Below are positions 9,103-19,363 of a DNA stretch of 64,000 nucleotides, one piece after another. Numbering within the stretch: the stretch's first letter is position 1; each line of letters opens with the position of its first letter. The notes under the pieces were generated by a model. The model had not been told where the DNA came from and ran no database searches. It saw nothing but the letters and a program-made list of their open reading frames with translations. The stretch comes from Dyadobacter subterraneus (GTDB lineage: Bacteria > Bacteroidota > Bacteroidia > Cytophagales > Spirosomataceae), in assembly GCF_015221875.1 (NCBI RefSeq), contig NZ_JACYGY010000001.1:4690501-4754500 (forward strand), written 5' to 3'. The position numbers and the translations under genes were made by a program.

Positions 9103-10560
9103 CTACTTAAAATAACTGCGTAATTTTTGCAAAGTCTCCTCCACATCCGGCGTTTCTCCCATCAGCAAATTAACACTCTGGATCGAGTGGATTACCGTAC
9201 TGTGATCTCTTCCTCCAAAATGATAACCGATTGATTTCAAAGGCAAATCTGTATACTCTTTGGCCAAAAACATAGCAAGCTGGCGCGGATAAACCACTTC
9301 TTTTTTCCGGCTTTTACTTTTCAGATCAGCGATTGTTACTTTGAAATAATCCGCTACAATTTCCTGTATCGTATCAATCGTAACTTCTTTATCCTCGTTC
9401 ATTACGATGTTTTTCAGCGTATTTTTCGCCAGTTCAACATCAATTTCACGACGGGTCAATGAAGCCTGAGCCATCAACGAAACAATCACACCTTCCAGCT
9501 CACGAACGTTTGAATTCACACTATGGGCAATGTATTCAATTACGTCGTAATTTATATCGATTCCCTCAGCCTGGATTTTCTTTTGAATGATGGCAATACG
9601 CGTTTCAAAATCGGGCGTTTGCAAATCTGCTGTCAAACCCCATTTAAAACGTGAAAGCAAACGATCCTGCAATCCCTCCAATTCTCTTGGCGGACGGTCG
9701 CTGGTCATAATAATCTGCTTGCCTAACTGATGTAAATGGTTGAAAATATGGAAGAATGTATCCTGAGTCTTTTCCTTACCTGATAAAAACTGAACGTCAT
9801 CAATCGCCAGCACATCCACTTTCATGTAAAAATCAGTGAAGTTCTGAAGTGTATTATTTTTGATCGAGTTAATAAACTGGTTGGTGAATTTTTCAGAAGA
9901 TACATAAAGTACCAGTTTATTGTCAAAGTGGTTCATGATGTAGTTACCGATCGCTTGAACAAGGTGTGTTTTACCCAGCCCTACGCCGCCGTACATCATC
10001 AAAGGGTTGAAGGATGTCAGACCAGGACGCTGAGCCACGGCAAAGCCCGCAGAACGCGCCAGACGATTACAATCTCCTTCTATAAAATTGTCAAAAGAAT
10101 AATTCGGATTCAGATAGGTATCAAGATTCATAGAATCCTGATCTTTCACATTGTTATTATTCGAACCCATTCTTGGGTCCGTAGCAAAATTATCAGGCTT
10201 GGAATATTTTGGCGACTTCACAGTCGACACGTTCATGGTCAGGGGCTGGTGTTTTTCATTCCCGGTATCAACAATGATCGAGTACTCCAAAAGCCCGTCG
10301 CGGCCAATCGCGTAATCCAATGCTTTTCTTAGAAGATTTACGTAATTATCTTCCAGCCATTCATAAAAAAACTGACTAGGTACCTGAATCGTAAGGACTT
10401 TACCATAGATTTTCAGTGGTCGGATTGGCTCGAACCACGTTTTAAAACTCTGCTCAGGAATATGCTGCTGAATCACCCGAAGGCAACTATCCCATATTTG
10501 GTCTACTTCTCTATGTGCGGTTACTCTTTCCAATGTCAAACTTGCGTAATCAGATATCAT
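9103..10560 (-). CDS. dnaA: Chromosomal replication initiator DnaA
   Basis: AAA+ ATPase that binds DnaA boxes and opens oriC. The 485 residues contain domain I (about 20-95), a polar linker (about 100-150, including an NNNN run), the AAA+ domain with GGVGLGKTH at about 191-199 and Walker B LAIDDVQFL, and a C-terminal DNA-binding domain with the signature GGRDHSTVIHS. Length is standard. The start ATG lies 16 nt below a minus-strand TATCTTTG promoter element. No cluster of DnaA boxes was found on either side, so oriC is probably elsewhere. Confidence 0.98.
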   Translation of the reverse strand: MISDYASLTLERVTAHREVDQIWDSCLRVIQQHIPEQSFKTWFEPIRPLKIYGKVLTIQVPSQFFYEWLEDNYVNLLRKALDYAIGRDGLLEYSIIVDTGNEKHQPLTMNVSTVKSPKYSKPDNFATDPRMGSNNNNVKDQDSMNLDTYLNPNYSFDNFIEGDCNRLARSAGFAVAQRPGLTSFNPLMMYGGVGLGKTHLVQAIGNYIMNHFDNKLVLYVSSEKFTNQFINSIKNNTLQNFTDFYMKVDVLAIDDVQFLSGKEKTQDTFFHIFNHLHQLGKQIIMTSDRPPRELEGLQDRLLSRFKWGLTADLQTPDFETRIAIIQKKIQAEGIDINYDVIEYIAHSVNSNVRELEGVIVSLMAQASLTRREIDVELAKNTLKNIVMNEDKEVTIDTIQEIVADYFKVTIADLKSKSRKKEVVYPRQLAMFLAKEYTDLPLKSIGYHFGGRDHSTVIHSIQSVNLLMGETPDVEETLQKLRSYFK

Positions 10561-10575
10561 AAATCAAAAGGACGG

Positions 10576-10583
10576 CAAAGATA
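10576..10583 (-). promoter_or_regulatory. Candidate dnaA -7 element
   Basis: On the minus strand this is TATCTTTG, a full match to the Bacteroidota -7 consensus, about 16 nt before the dnaA ATG, which implies a very short leader. The -33 element is not clear. Confidence 0.45.
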
Positions 10584-10742
10584 AGAAAATAGATGGTCTC
10601 TGCAGATAAACCAGTGTTGAATTTAAAACCATTCCGAAGGAATATCAAGCCCGAAAATAAATCCATTGGAATAATCCAACGTATTGACGCCCAATTTCCT
10701 GTCTGGTAACATACGAATTGAAAAAATGTAATACCAAATTTG

Positions 10743-10750
10743 TAGCTTTG
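10743..10750 (+). promoter_or_regulatory. Candidate methylmalonyl-CoA mutase promoter
   Basis: TAGCTTTG matches the -7 consensus TAnnTTTG. A TTG at 10718-10720 gives a spacer of 22 nt, inside the range reported for Bacteroidota promoters. It lies 48 nt before the ATG of the small-subunit gene. Confidence 0.5.
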
Positions 10751-10798
10751 CCAGCCTGCCTTACCAGTTAAAAAAATTGTTCTGTCAAATTGAAAATT

Positions 10799-12178
10799 AT
10801 GTCAAAATTGCATTTTTCAGAATTCAATTCTTCTCAAAAAGAAGCATGGAAAAAGCAGGCTGAAAAAGAATTGGGAGAAAATAAAACGAAAATTGGCAGC
10901 TGGGAAATTGCTTCTGATTTATTTGTAGATCCCTATTATACAGCGGAAGATGTTGACAATGAGCAGATCTCTAACCTGCAAAAAGCTCAGAAAAAAATAC
11001 CGGGCTGGCTCAACATACCTTTCATTTCTTTTGACAATGCCTGGGCAACCAATACCAAAATAAAATCTTCTTTGGAATCCGGAGCCGATGCGGCAATTCT
11101 TGATCTGAAAGAAACTGATCTGGTAAAATCAGAGCTCTCCAAAACACTGCACGGTATAAGACTTAGTGAGACAGCCATTTTTTTTCGTACCACAAATAAT
11201 TCTGAAAAATTATTTAAAGAAATTCCTCGCGGAGCCGGATATTACCTGAAAGGCGGGATTTATAACGACCCTTTGGCAAACTGGATGCATACCGGAAATG
11301 ATTTTCAGGAGGCTCAGAAAAATATTTGTAATGTCCTTGAAAAGACAAAAATGATGCGCGAATTCCGGCCATTGATGATTGAAAGTCACGTGTTCCATAA
11401 TGCAGGCGCTAACGTCGTTCAGGAATTGGCTTTTTTACTCGCTTCAACCGTTCACTATCTCGATAAATTAACGGATGCCGGGATTTCTCCGCTTCATGCT
11501 TTAAACCGTTTTTTTTACTCTGTTTCTGTTGGAACCGAATATCTTATTGAAATAGCCAAACTCAGAGCTTTAAGGTTTTTATATCGAAAGATCAGCCGTG
11601 CTTATCAGATTCCGGACGAGCTTTGTCATGTATTTATTCACACGCAAACTTCTTCATTTTATGATTCAGCATATTCGTCTGAAAATAACCTCATACGCAA
11701 TACATCCGAGGCTATGAGTGCAGTCACTGGCGGATGTGATGGATTGACTGTTATTCCATTGGATAATGCTTCGAATTTATCTACTGAATTCAGCGAAAGA
11801 ATTGCAAGAAATATTTCTTCTTTGCTTGGAAATGAAAGTTATCTGAGCGCCGTTGCCGATCCCGCCGCAGGTTCTTACCAACTGGATATGATGTCGCTAA
11901 AAATCGCTGATGCAGCCTGGAAATTATTTTTACTAACCGAAGAAAAAGGTGGATTGATTCCCTGTTTCCAGAATGGTTTTATCCAATCTGAAATTGAAGA
12001 TTCATGGGAGAAAAAAATCACAGATTTCAATAACGAAAAAGTTATGATCGGTGTAAATAAATATAAAACCAATGAAAAAATTGATGAATCCCAGTCTTTT
12101 GATACATTGGAAAATAATAAGGCAGATTCTAAGCTCTTGCCAAATAGAAATTTACCAACAGCGATTTTGAGGAAATAA
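10799..12178 (+). CDS. mutA: Methylmalonyl-CoA mutase small (beta) subunit
   Basis: Non-catalytic partner of the B12-dependent mutase that interconverts succinyl-CoA and (R)-methylmalonyl-CoA. It retains the TIM-barrel half of the family (for example ESHVFHNAGANVVQELAFLLA and ADPAAGSYQLD), but the protein stops without a cobalamin-binding HxxG domain, as expected for this subunit. The frame can be opened at a TTG (10790), but ATG 10799 gives the natural MSKLHF start. The large subunit gene begins 33 bp downstream, so the two form an operon. Confidence 0.93.
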   Translation: MSKLHFSEFNSSQKEAWKKQAEKELGENKTKIGSWEIASDLFVDPYYTAEDVDNEQISNLQKAQKKIPGWLNIPFISFDNAWATNTKIKSSLESGADAAILDLKETDLVKSELSKTLHGIRLSETAIFFRTTNNSEKLFKEIPRGAGYYLKGGIYNDPLANWMHTGNDFQEAQKNICNVLEKTKMMREFRPLMIESHVFHNAGANVVQELAFLLASTVHYLDKLTDAGISPLHALNRFFYSVSVGTEYLIEIAKLRALRFLYRKISRAYQIPDELCHVFIHTQTSSFYDSAYSSENNLIRNTSEAMSAVTGGCDGLTVIPLDNASNLSTEFSERIARNISSLLGNESYLSAVADPAAGSYQLDMMSLKIADAAWKLFLLTEEKGGLIPCFQNGFIQSEIEDSWEKKITDFNNEKVMIGVNKYKTNEKIDESQSFDTLENNKADSKLLPNRNLPTAILRK

Positions 12179-12211
12179 ATCGTCCAACCTGCTTTTAATA
12201 AAAACGAAACT

Positions 12212-14356
12212 ATGAAGCCTGATTTTAAAAATATTGCGCTTCAAACAAATGAAACAACGGGTTCAATACCTGAAAAGTCAGCGAAGCCGATTTCAACACA
12301 GGAAGGAATAAAATTAAAGACTTCTTATAAAAACGAAGATTTATCAGCATCAGAACATCTTCATTTTGGAGCAGGCACTGCTCCATATCTTCGAGGACCC
12401 TATGCCAGTATGTATCTTGATCGTCCCTGGACGATACGCCAGTATGCTGGTTTTTCTACCGCTGAGGAGTCTAATGCATTTTACAGGCGCAATCTTGCCG
12501 GCGGACAAAAAGGCTTGTCTGTGGCGTTCGATCTGGCGACGCACCGCGGTTATGATTCAGATCACCCGCGTGTAACGGGTGACGTCGGAAAAGCAGGCGT
12601 TGCGATAGATTCAGTTGAGGATATGAAAATTCTTTTTGATCAGATTCCACTGGACGAAATGTCTGTATCGATGACGATGAATGGTGCTGTTATTCCGATT
12701 ATGGCGTTTTATATTGCGGCAGCTGAGGAACAGGGCGTATCCGCAGAAAAACTTTCGGGGACCATTCAGAATGATATTCTGAAAGAGTTTATGGTGCGCA
12801 ATACCTACATATATCCGCCGGCGCCTTCGATGCGGATTGTAAGTGACATCTTTGCTTACACGGCGCAGTTCATGCCGAAATTCAATTCCATCAGTATCAG
12901 CGGTTATCATATGCACGAGGCTGGCGCACCTGCTCATATCGAACTCGCTTATACGCTTGCAGATGGTTTGGAATACATCAAAACCGGTTTAAAAGCTGGA
13001 ATGGAAATTGATGATTTCGCACCAAGATTATCCTTTTTCTGGGGAATTGGCATGAATCATTTTATGGAAATCGCCAAGCTGCGCGCAGGTAGAATGTTGT
13101 GGGCAAAAATTGTAAAACAATTCAATCCAAAATCAGAAAAATCACTGGCTTTAAGGACGCACTGTCAAACCAGCGGGTATAGTCTGACCGAACAGGACCC
13201 TTACAATAACGTAGCGAGAACTTGCATCGAAGCGATGGCCGCAGTTTTGGGACATACACAATCGCTCCACACGAATTCTCTGGATGAAGCGATTGCTTTA
13301 CCAACCGATTCCTCGGCGAGAATTGCCCGGAACACACAGTTATTTTTGCAGCATGAAACTGACATTTGTAAAGCCGTTGATCCTTGGGGCGGTTCTTATT
13401 ATGTTGAATACTTAACAAATGAATTGGCGGAAAAGGCTTGGGCATTGATTGAAGAAGTTGAAGCAATTGGCGGTATGACAAAAGCCATCGAAACCGGTTT
13501 ACCCAAAATGCGGATTGAAGAAGCTGCCGCCAGAAAACAGGCAAGAATTGATTCCGGAAAAGATATTATCGTTGGAGTAAATAAATTTAAAACAGACTCA
13601 AAAGATGAACTGGAAATTCGTGCTATTGATAACAACAGCGTGAGGGAAGCCCAGATAGCGCGACTGACAAAAATCAAATTCGAGCGAGATCAAAAACAGG
13701 TAAAAGAAGCTTTGATTGCCATTACTGACGCTTGCAAAAAATCCGGGGGTAAAGATTTCAGCAGCAATTTGTTGGCATTGGCTGTGGACGCCGCTCGTAA
13801 AAGAGCTACATTAGGTGAAATTTCAGATGCGATGGAAGAAGAATTCGGAAGGTATAAAGCCGTGATCCGGTCAGTTTCCGGAATTTATAAATCGGAGGTT
13901 TCAGATGATGAAAATTTCCGTCTGGCAAAAGAAATGGCAGATCAGTTTTCCGAACTTGAAGGCCGGAGACCACGGATTTTAGTTGCCAAAATGGGCCAGG
14001 ACGGACATGACCGTGGCGCTAAAATAATTGCCACCAGTTTTGCTGACCTTGGTTTTGATGTGGACATCGGGCCTTTATTTCAAACACCGGAAGAAGTGGC
14101 AAAAAACGCTGCTGAAAATGACGTGCATGTTGTAGGAACATCCAGTCTGGCTGCTGGCCACAAAACATTGATTCCTCAGCTTATCGAAGAACTAAAAAAA
14201 ATTGGTCGTCCGGATATTATGGTCATTGCAGGAGGTGTCATTCCATCTCAGGATTATCAGTTTTTGTATGATGCCGGTGTGAAAGGTATTTTCGGACCTG
14301 GAACGATCATTTCTGTGGCTGCGCAAAAGATTTTGAAGGAATTGATGGATGACTAA
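12212..14356 (+). CDS. mutB: Methylmalonyl-CoA mutase large (alpha) subunit, B12-dependent
   Basis: Catalytic subunit, 714 residues. The substrate-binding barrel occupies roughly residues 40-560 ([43 protein letters not shown]). The C-terminal cobalamin domain carries the cobalt-ligating motif [10 protein letters not shown] near residues 595-604, with GTSSLAAGH and AGGVIP following as nucleotide-tail contacts. It links propionyl-CoA metabolism and succinyl-CoA. It forms an operon with the small subunit. Its TAA overlaps the stop of the convergent KAS gene by 4 bp, with no terminator between. Confidence 0.97.
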   Translation: MKPDFKNIALQTNETTGSIPEKSAKPISTQEGIKLKTSYKNEDLSASEHLHFGAGTAPYLRGPYASMYLDRPWTIRQYAGFSTAEESNAFYRRNLAGGQKGLSVAFDLATHRGYDSDHPRVTGDVGKAGVAIDSVEDMKILFDQIPLDEMSVSMTMNGAVIPIMAFYIAAAEEQGVSAEKLSGTIQNDILKEFMVRNTYIYPPAPSMRIVSDIFAYTAQFMPKFNSISISGYHMHEAGAPAHIELAYTLADGLEYIKTGLKAGMEIDDFAPRLSFFWGIGMNHFMEIAKLRAGRMLWAKIVKQFNPKSEKSLALRTHCQTSGYSLTEQDPYNNVARTCIEAMAAVLGHTQSLHTNSLDEAIALPTDSSARIARNTQLFLQHETDICKAVDPWGGSYYVEYLTNELAEKAWALIEEVEAIGGMTKAIETGLPKMRIEEAAARKQARIDSGKDIIVGVNKFKTDSKDELEIRAIDNNSVREAQIARLTKIKFERDQKQVKEALIAITDACKKSGGKDFSSNLLALAVDAARKRATLGEISDAMEEEFGRYKAVIRSVSGIYKSEVSDDENFRLAKEMADQFSELEGRRPRILVAKMGQDGHDRGAKIIATSFADLGFDVDIGPLFQTPEEVAKNAAENDVHVVGTSSLAAGHKTLIPQLIEELKKIGRPDIMVIAGGVIPSQDYQFLYDAGVKGIFGPGTIISVAAQKILKELMDD

Positions 14357-15570
14357 TTCACCCTTCCAATTACCAGCGAAGTACAATTCCCGCCAAAACC
14401 AAAAGAATTCGAAAGCACATAATTTACCGAAACATCCGATTGAAATTCAGTAATTGGCGCAGCATCAAAACCTTCCATATTTGTTTCAATATGCAGGCTC
14501 GGATATATTTCAGAATACTGAATACTCAAAATACTGAATATCGCTTCCACAGCTCCCGAAGCGCCCAAGGTATGTCCGGTGTATGATTTTGTAGAGCTGA
14601 ATGGTGGTACTTTTTCGAAAATTTGAGAAATTCCAAATAATTCAACACGATCATTATTTGGCGTTCCAGTTCCGTGCGTGTTGATATAATCAATTTTAGT
14701 GGCATCAATACCTGCCGATTCAATAGCGGTTTTCATTGAAATAATAGCGCCAACCGCGTCATCAGACATAGCAGATGGATGATGCGCGTCATTGGAATTT
14801 CCAAAGCCAGCGATCTCCGCATATTTTCTTTTTCCAACTGAAACTTCCTCCGATTCTAAAACCAGATATGCTCCTGCCTCGCCTAGATTTAAGCCATCCC
14901 GATTTTCATCAAAAGGTTTACAAGGAAATTCAGAAAGGATTTTTAATGCATTAAATCCATTGACAGTATATTTTGCCAGCGCATCCACACCACCCACAAT
15001 CACACGTTTGGCACGACCAGCTTTTATAAGCCTTGCTCCCATCATAATAGCATTTGCAGATGAGGAACAAGCCGTATTAATGGTATCTGTAAATCCGTTG
15101 ATTTTATATTTTTCGATCAATCGCATAGTATGCGCCGCACACCCGTAAGCTTCCAGATATTCGGAACCTTCGAATTTCATATTGGCATCATCATAAAGCT
15201 GGTCAGTCAGACACATCCCTCCAACCGTACTCGCAGAAATCAACGCGGTGTCAAAAGAAGATAATTCTTCCGCACTTAAACCTGAATCATTTACCGCCTC
15301 CTCGAAAGCTTTGACAGCCAATAAACAAGTACGGGTGTAACCGAATTCGTTTTCAAGATGCAGCAATGCTTTCAGCTCATCATTGCTTAATTTTACTTCT
15401 CCAAAAGGCAGTGTTTCTGTATAAAGTGATTCAAAATGAACCGCCTTTGTTATGCCATCTTTCCCCGCAGCCAAACTGGAATGGTTTTCCGCCACATTGT
15501 TTCCAAGCGCAGAAATCAGACCAATTCCTGTAACAAAGACCCTGTTTCCTACCTCACGCTGTTTTTGCAT
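14353..15570 (-). CDS. Beta-ketoacyl-ACP synthase (KAS-II/FabF type)
   Basis: Elongating ketosynthase that condenses an acyl-enzyme with malonyl-ACP. The Cys-His-His triad is intact: Cys168 in NTACSSSAN, His299 in [10 protein letters not shown] and His333 in GHTLGASGA. Length is 405 residues from the ATG at 15570; a TTG nine bases earlier is less likely. It overlaps the ACP gene by 17 bp, so the two are translationally coupled and the ACP is probably its carrier. It is the distal gene of the DarA/DarB cluster. No separate chain-length-factor gene is present, so it may act as a homodimer. Confidence 0.9.
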   Translation of the reverse strand: MQKQREVGNRVFVTGIGLISALGNNVAENHSSLAAGKDGITKAVHFESLYTETLPFGEVKLSNDELKALLHLENEFGYTRTCLLAVKAFEEAVNDSGLSAEELSSFDTALISASTVGGMCLTDQLYDDANMKFEGSEYLEAYGCAAHTMRLIEKYKINGFTDTINTACSSSANAIMMGARLIKAGRAKRVIVGGVDALAKYTVNGFNALKILSEFPCKPFDENRDGLNLGEAGAYLVLESEEVSVGKRKYAEIAGFGNSNDAHHPSAMSDDAVGAIISMKTAIESAGIDATKIDYINTHGTGTPNNDRVELFGISQIFEKVPPFSSTKSYTGHTLGASGAVEAIFSILSIQYSEIYPSLHIETNMEGFDAAPITEFQSDVSVNYVLSNSFGFGGNCTSLVIGRVN

Positions 15571-15820
15571 TACTGACAATATACTGTGCCATATGATTTA
15601 CATCAATCAAAATTTTTCTACCCTCAGCCGGGTTCGTAATCTTGATGCCATATTCTCTTTCCAATAAAACCACCAGTTCCAGTGAATCAATAGAATCCAA
15701 TCCCAGGTCGCCTCCAAACAAAGGCTCGTCGTCTTTGATATCTTCCGGGTTAACATCCAGCAAATTCAAATATTGTACAATCTGGGTTTTTATAACTGGC
15801 TTTAAGCTTTCAATTTCCAT
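15554..15820 (-). CDS. Acyl carrier protein
   Basis: An 88-residue acidic four-helix carrier. The phosphopantetheine site aligns as DLGLDSIDSLELV with Ser43 as the attachment residue. It overlaps the ketosynthase gene by 17 bp and lies 5 bp downstream of the ABC permease gene, placing it inside the DAR-type cluster. It is distinct from a housekeeping AcpP gene, which would normally sit beside fabF/fabD. The Sfp-like transferase at 28450 is a candidate for activating it. Confidence 0.92.
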   Translation of the reverse strand: MEIESLKPVIKTQIVQYLNLLDVNPEDIKDDEPLFGGDLGLDSIDSLELVVLLEREYGIKITNPAEGRKILIDVNHMAQYIVSNAKTA

Positions 15821-15825
15821 TAGTA

Positions 15826-17103
15826 TCAGATAATTTTTTCTATTCTAAGTTTAATATAAGTGCAAAGTTGGCAAATCAAAATGAATACTCCCAAAAACAG
15901 TATCACCCACCTGAGTTCATGCCAGCTGCCGCCTTTGAGAAAGAGTATATAAAATCCTTCCAGGCACCAGTGCAAAGGTGAAAAATTACTGGCAAACTGC
16001 ATGTATTCGGGCATTACAAATGCAGGGACTAAAATTCCGCCTATTGCACCAAAAATAATGATCGATATCGCTCCAAATCCATTGGCCTGTTCCTGTGTTT
16101 TTGCCCAGGATCCTATTAATAATGCGTAACTTACAGCGGCCATACTGCTGATAAAAACGACTGCTGCAAAGGCTGGGAAGTTTGTCGGGATTGTCAGTTC
16201 TGGTAAACCGATTTTAGGCAATATCCATACCCCGACTGAAAAAGTCAGTGCAACCTGCAAAATTGCTACAACTACATAAACAGCCATTTTGCTAAACATA
16301 ACCAGCATAAAACTGGTCGGCATTGTTTTCAATCTCAGAAAACTGCCATTCACACGTTCCTTCACAATATTACTTCCCAGAGAAACCACCATGAAAAACA
16401 TGGCAAAGATCGTCCAGGCCGGAACGTTATGTTGTGTTGAATTTGGGACAACAACCGAATTACTATTGGTCGCGACAATCTGATTTATCTTAACCCGGTT
16501 AATTTCCATCTTTTTATTCAGCTTTTCTGACTTAGGACCCATGTCCATATCGGCATAAATTCGCTCAATCATCATCGATTTCTCAATCATACCAAGATAA
16601 GAATCTACAACACCCATAACCGATGCGCTGTAATTCTCTTGTAAAACAGGATCATGATAAAAAGATAATGCCGGCATTTTTTCAGTATTTCCGCTGGCAG
16701 AATCTGTTTCCAGACCCAGATCACGCATCATCATATGGCTAATTTCACCTGTATTACTATTCAGTCCGCTCGTAAAATTTGGCGGAATAAAAAGAGCGAT
16801 CAGTTTTCCCCTTGCCAATAATTCCTTTTTCAAAGATTTTTCGGGCAGACTGTTTAAAGTATCAATTTTGAAAAGTCTGGATGTGATCAGCAAGTCCAGC
16901 AATTTCGCACCCTGACTTCCTTCATCATGATTGACAACCAGCATCGGGATCTCGTTTTCATTCACGATTTTATAAGCGCTGTCCTGGATTATTGTGATAA
17001 TAAAAACCAATATCAGCGGCATCACAAACATAAGCGCCAGGCCAACTTTGTCACTGACAAGCAGAAGAAACTCCTTACGAATGGATGAAAAAATCTTGAA
17101 CAT
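15826..17103 (-). CDS. ABC-2 type transporter permease
   Basis: A 425-residue integral membrane subunit of the ABC-2/YhfP-like type. It has an N-terminal membrane helix (about 15-42), a large extracytoplasmic domain (about 45-235) and five C-terminal helices (about 240-420). It pairs with the ATPase gene directly upstream (gap 4 bp). Within this cluster the likely cargo is the lipid or resorcinol product or a precursor moving to the outer envelope. That role is an inference from position. Confidence 0.88.
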   Translation of the reverse strand: MFKIFSSIRKEFLLLVSDKVGLALMFVMPLILVFIITIIQDSAYKIVNENEIPMLVVNHDEGSQGAKLLDLLITSRLFKIDTLNSLPEKSLKKELLARGKLIALFIPPNFTSGLNSNTGEISHMMMRDLGLETDSASGNTEKMPALSFYHDPVLQENYSASVMGVVDSYLGMIEKSMMIERIYADMDMGPKSEKLNKKMEINRVKINQIVATNSNSVVVPNSTQHNVPAWTIFAMFFMVVSLGSNIVKERVNGSFLRLKTMPTSFMLVMFSKMAVYVVVAILQVALTFSVGVWILPKIGLPELTIPTNFPAFAAVVFISSMAAVSYALLIGSWAKTQEQANGFGAISIIIFGAIGGILVPAFVMPEYMQFASNFSPLHWCLEGFYILFLKGGSWHELRWVILFLGVFILICQLCTYIKLRIEKII

Positions 17104-17107
17104 AGGG

Positions 17108-17857
17108 TTAATCTCGGTACTCCTCTCCTGTCAGTTTTATAAATAAATCCTGTAAACTTGAAGCATCATTTCCTGCTAATAAATCGCTCATTCCACCTTC
17201 TGCGACCACCTTTCCATGATCGATCAAAGCAATGCGATTACAGAATTCTTCCGCTTCCGACATATGATGAGAAGTATACACAATCGTTGTGCCAGCCTTG
17301 TTAATTTCTTCAAGATATTTTATGATCGCGTTTTTGCTTTGCACATCCACGCCTACGGTCGGCTCGTCAAGAAATAAAATGGCAGGTTTGTGAATAAGGC
17401 CAATGGCAAGATTCACACGCCTTTTCATCCCGCCCGAAAACTTGAAAACTTCTTTGTCTGCAACTTTTGTCAAACCAAGTTCTTCCAGCAATTCATCAAT
17501 CCGCACAGACAATTCAGCTTTTGACAAATTGTACATGGCTCCGAAATAATCAAGATTCTGTTTTGGGGTAAGCTCCTGATAAAAAGCATATTCCTGCGGC
17601 ACAAATCCCAACCGGCTTCTACGCTCCTGACTTGAAATTTCAGTCCCGTTAATGTAATAAGCTATATTTCCCTGAGATGGCGGAATGATTCCGCACAGAA
17701 TAGAAATAAGTGTCGTTTTTCCTGCGCCATTTGGCCCAAGCAAACCATACACATCCGACTCATTTATTTGCAGATTTACCCGGCTCAGACTGTCTTCCTG
17801 TGCAGATTTATATCTTTTGGTAACATTTTCAATCTGAATTGACGGGCCGTTGTACAT
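17108..17857 (-). CDS. ABC transporter ATP-binding subunit
   Basis: A 249-residue nucleotide-binding subunit with Walker A GPNGAGKTT at 41-49, signature SGGMKRR at 141-147, Walker B LFLDEPT at 161-167 and a switch histidine in SHHMSEAEE. The GGMKRR form is typical of DrrA/ABC-2 drug or lipid exporters. It is partnered with the adjacent permease and lies in the middle of the DAR-type cluster. Confidence 0.93.
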   Translation of the reverse strand: MYNGPSIQIENVTKRYKSAQEDSLSRVNLQINESDVYGLLGPNGAGKTTLISILCGIIPPSQGNIAYYINGTEISSQERRSRLGFVPQEYAFYQELTPKQNLDYFGAMYNLSKAELSVRIDELLEELGLTKVADKEVFKFSGGMKRRVNLAIGLIHKPAILFLDEPTVGVDVQSKNAIIKYLEEINKAGTTIVYTSHHMSEAEEFCNRIALIDHGKVVAEGGMSDLLAGNDASSLQDLFIKLTGEEYRD

Positions 17858-17887
17858 CGTGAAGCAAATGTTGAATGAGGAAATAAA

Positions 17888-18919
17888 TTATTTCCCCAGA
17901 TTCAATTTAGAAAGTTTTAAAAATGCTTCTTTTTCAACAGAACGGATTTCAAGAAGCCGGTCTGCAATTTCGTCAAAACTTTGCTGCTCGGTTAATCTTC
18001 CCTTATAAACACCCGCCATCTGGATAGCACTGGCGCGCCACATATCACCCGATTTTGTAAATTCCTCAGAAAGTCCGATCAAACGATCGTCTTGTAAATA
18101 AGCAGCTGCTTCTTCCAGAAACGCACCATAAAGAAAACGGAAACCACCTCCGCCTGTACCAATTTCTTCCTGCATCCGTACGATCTGACCGAGGTATAAA
18201 CCAGCTTTTTTCAGCCCAAGTTTATCTCTCCATTTTCGGATATTATTGGATGTATAACGAATTCCATTCACCCCAGCAAAATTGCCGGGAATACTGATCA
18301 TATCGCGGACATTGCGTTTAATGCCTTTTACAATTCCTTTACGGATCAGATCGTCTGTAATCACCCCAACTTTTTCAGGGAAATAAATATGACCTTTTGG
18401 AGCAAGAGGCCCTTGTGCAAAACGCACACGGGACAATTCTTCCGAAGATAACGTCGTCACTTCTTCCATGATCGGATCACTGATCAGATAGCGGTTATCC
18501 TCTTGTCCGTAGACAATTAAATTATGTGCATTGAAGTGAAACCGGTATTCCTTTGGAAAATAGGTAAGATGAAAAACGCCGACCTGACAACCAACCGGGT
18601 CACCTTCTTTTATTTTTTTATCCAAAAACAGCTGTGCTTTTGCCGGATCGCTGAATTTATTCCGGGTAACTTCAACACCAAGTGCTTTGCAAGTCCGTTT
18701 GAAAATAGCTCCCGGCATGGTCCTGAATGAAATGGCAGGCCCATTATTGATAGTCAAAAATGGTATTTGTATATAAAAAAGACCAGAACCCATACCAAAA
18801 GCAAGCGGTTCGGTCATAAAATCGAGACCATGATGACGTAATAAAGCCGTCGTTACGCCATTTTCGCAATGGGCGGCATGTACGTGATGAAATTCTTCTG
18901 TTTTGGTGTCGATATTCAC
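17888..18919 (-). CDS. BtrH-like acyltransferase domain protein (BtrH_N/DUF4872)
   Basis: A 343-residue protein beginning with HHVHAAHCENGVTTALLRHHG, which matches the BtrH N-terminal family. In butirosin biosynthesis BtrH transfers an acyl side chain from an ACP to the aminoglycoside. A papain-like Cys/His pair is suggested by HCENG near residue 18 and NAHNLIVYG near 130, followed by LISDP. The C-terminal part fits DUF4872. The start is GTG at 18919, 4 bp after the upstream stop. By analogy it may move an acyl group from the cluster ACP to an acceptor; this is inferred. Confidence 0.75.
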   Translation of the reverse strand: MNIDTKTEEFHHVHAAHCENGVTTALLRHHGLDFMTEPLAFGMGSGLFYIQIPFLTINNGPAISFRTMPGAIFKRTCKALGVEVTRNKFSDPAKAQLFLDKKIKEGDPVGCQVGVFHLTYFPKEYRFHFNAHNLIVYGQEDNRYLISDPIMEEVTTLSSEELSRVRFAQGPLAPKGHIYFPEKVGVITDDLIRKGIVKGIKRNVRDMISIPGNFAGVNGIRYTSNNIRKWRDKLGLKKAGLYLGQIVRMQEEIGTGGGGFRFLYGAFLEEAAAYLQDDRLIGLSEEFTKSGDMWRASAIQMAGVYKGRLTEQQSFDEIADRLLEIRSVEKEAFLKLSKLNLGK

Positions 18920-18923
18920 TTCA

Positions 18924-19322
18924 TTAACCTTTAAAATTTTTCAATTCGCTGACCGATATATCAAAAACCTGAGCATATTTTTCAAGTTTTTTATCACTCA
19001 ATGTCTTAAACACCGAAGGCTTGAAATGCCGTTTGATAAAAAAACTAAAAAAGCCCGTATAACCTGAAAGTACCACAAGATCCATCAGATTAAGCTCCAT
19101 AAAATAATATACCGGACTTTTCTCTCCATTCGCCACAGCCTTCCTCGCCTCCTCTACCCGATCATTCACCTCAACCCAGGCACTGTCTAGCGCTTCTTTT
19201 TTAATATCCCAGCCCTTGCTCAGCGCTGTTTCATATTTACCATCCTCATTTTTCACATAACACAATTCCCTCGTTAATCTGGAAAGTGCGCCTGGTTCCT
19301 GTGGCAGATCTTCTTTTTTCAT
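18924..19322 (-). CDS. Hypothetical protein of the DAR-type cluster
   Basis: A 132-residue soluble protein that I do not recognise with certainty. It is rich in charged helices, with a more hydrophobic stretch (about 73-95: MELNLMDLVVLSGYTGFF) that could sit on or in a membrane. Similar small proteins occur next to BtrH-like and darB genes in Bacteroidota flexirubin loci as far as I recall. It lies between darB (41 bp gap) and the BtrH-like gene (4 bp gap), so the three are probably one transcript. Confidence 0.65.
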   Translation of the reverse strand: MKKEDLPQEPGALSRLTRELCYVKNEDGKYETALSKGWDIKKEALDSAWVEVNDRVEEARKAVANGEKSPVYYFMELNLMDLVVLSGYTGFFSFFIKRHFKPSVFKTLSDKKLEKYAQVFDISVSELKNFKG

Positions 19323-19363
19323 CGGGTATGAGTATTAAAATCTGAATGATAAAATTTGATGTA

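Noticed and set aside
9928-10332. 134-codon frame opposite dnaA
   Set aside because: It lies entirely inside the conserved dnaA coding sequence on the other strand and reads as an antisense shadow.
10561-10798. Possible oriC beside dnaA
   Set aside because: No TTATCCACA-type boxes or AT-rich unwinding repeats were found there; a single TGTGGAAAA at 41483-41491 is isolated.
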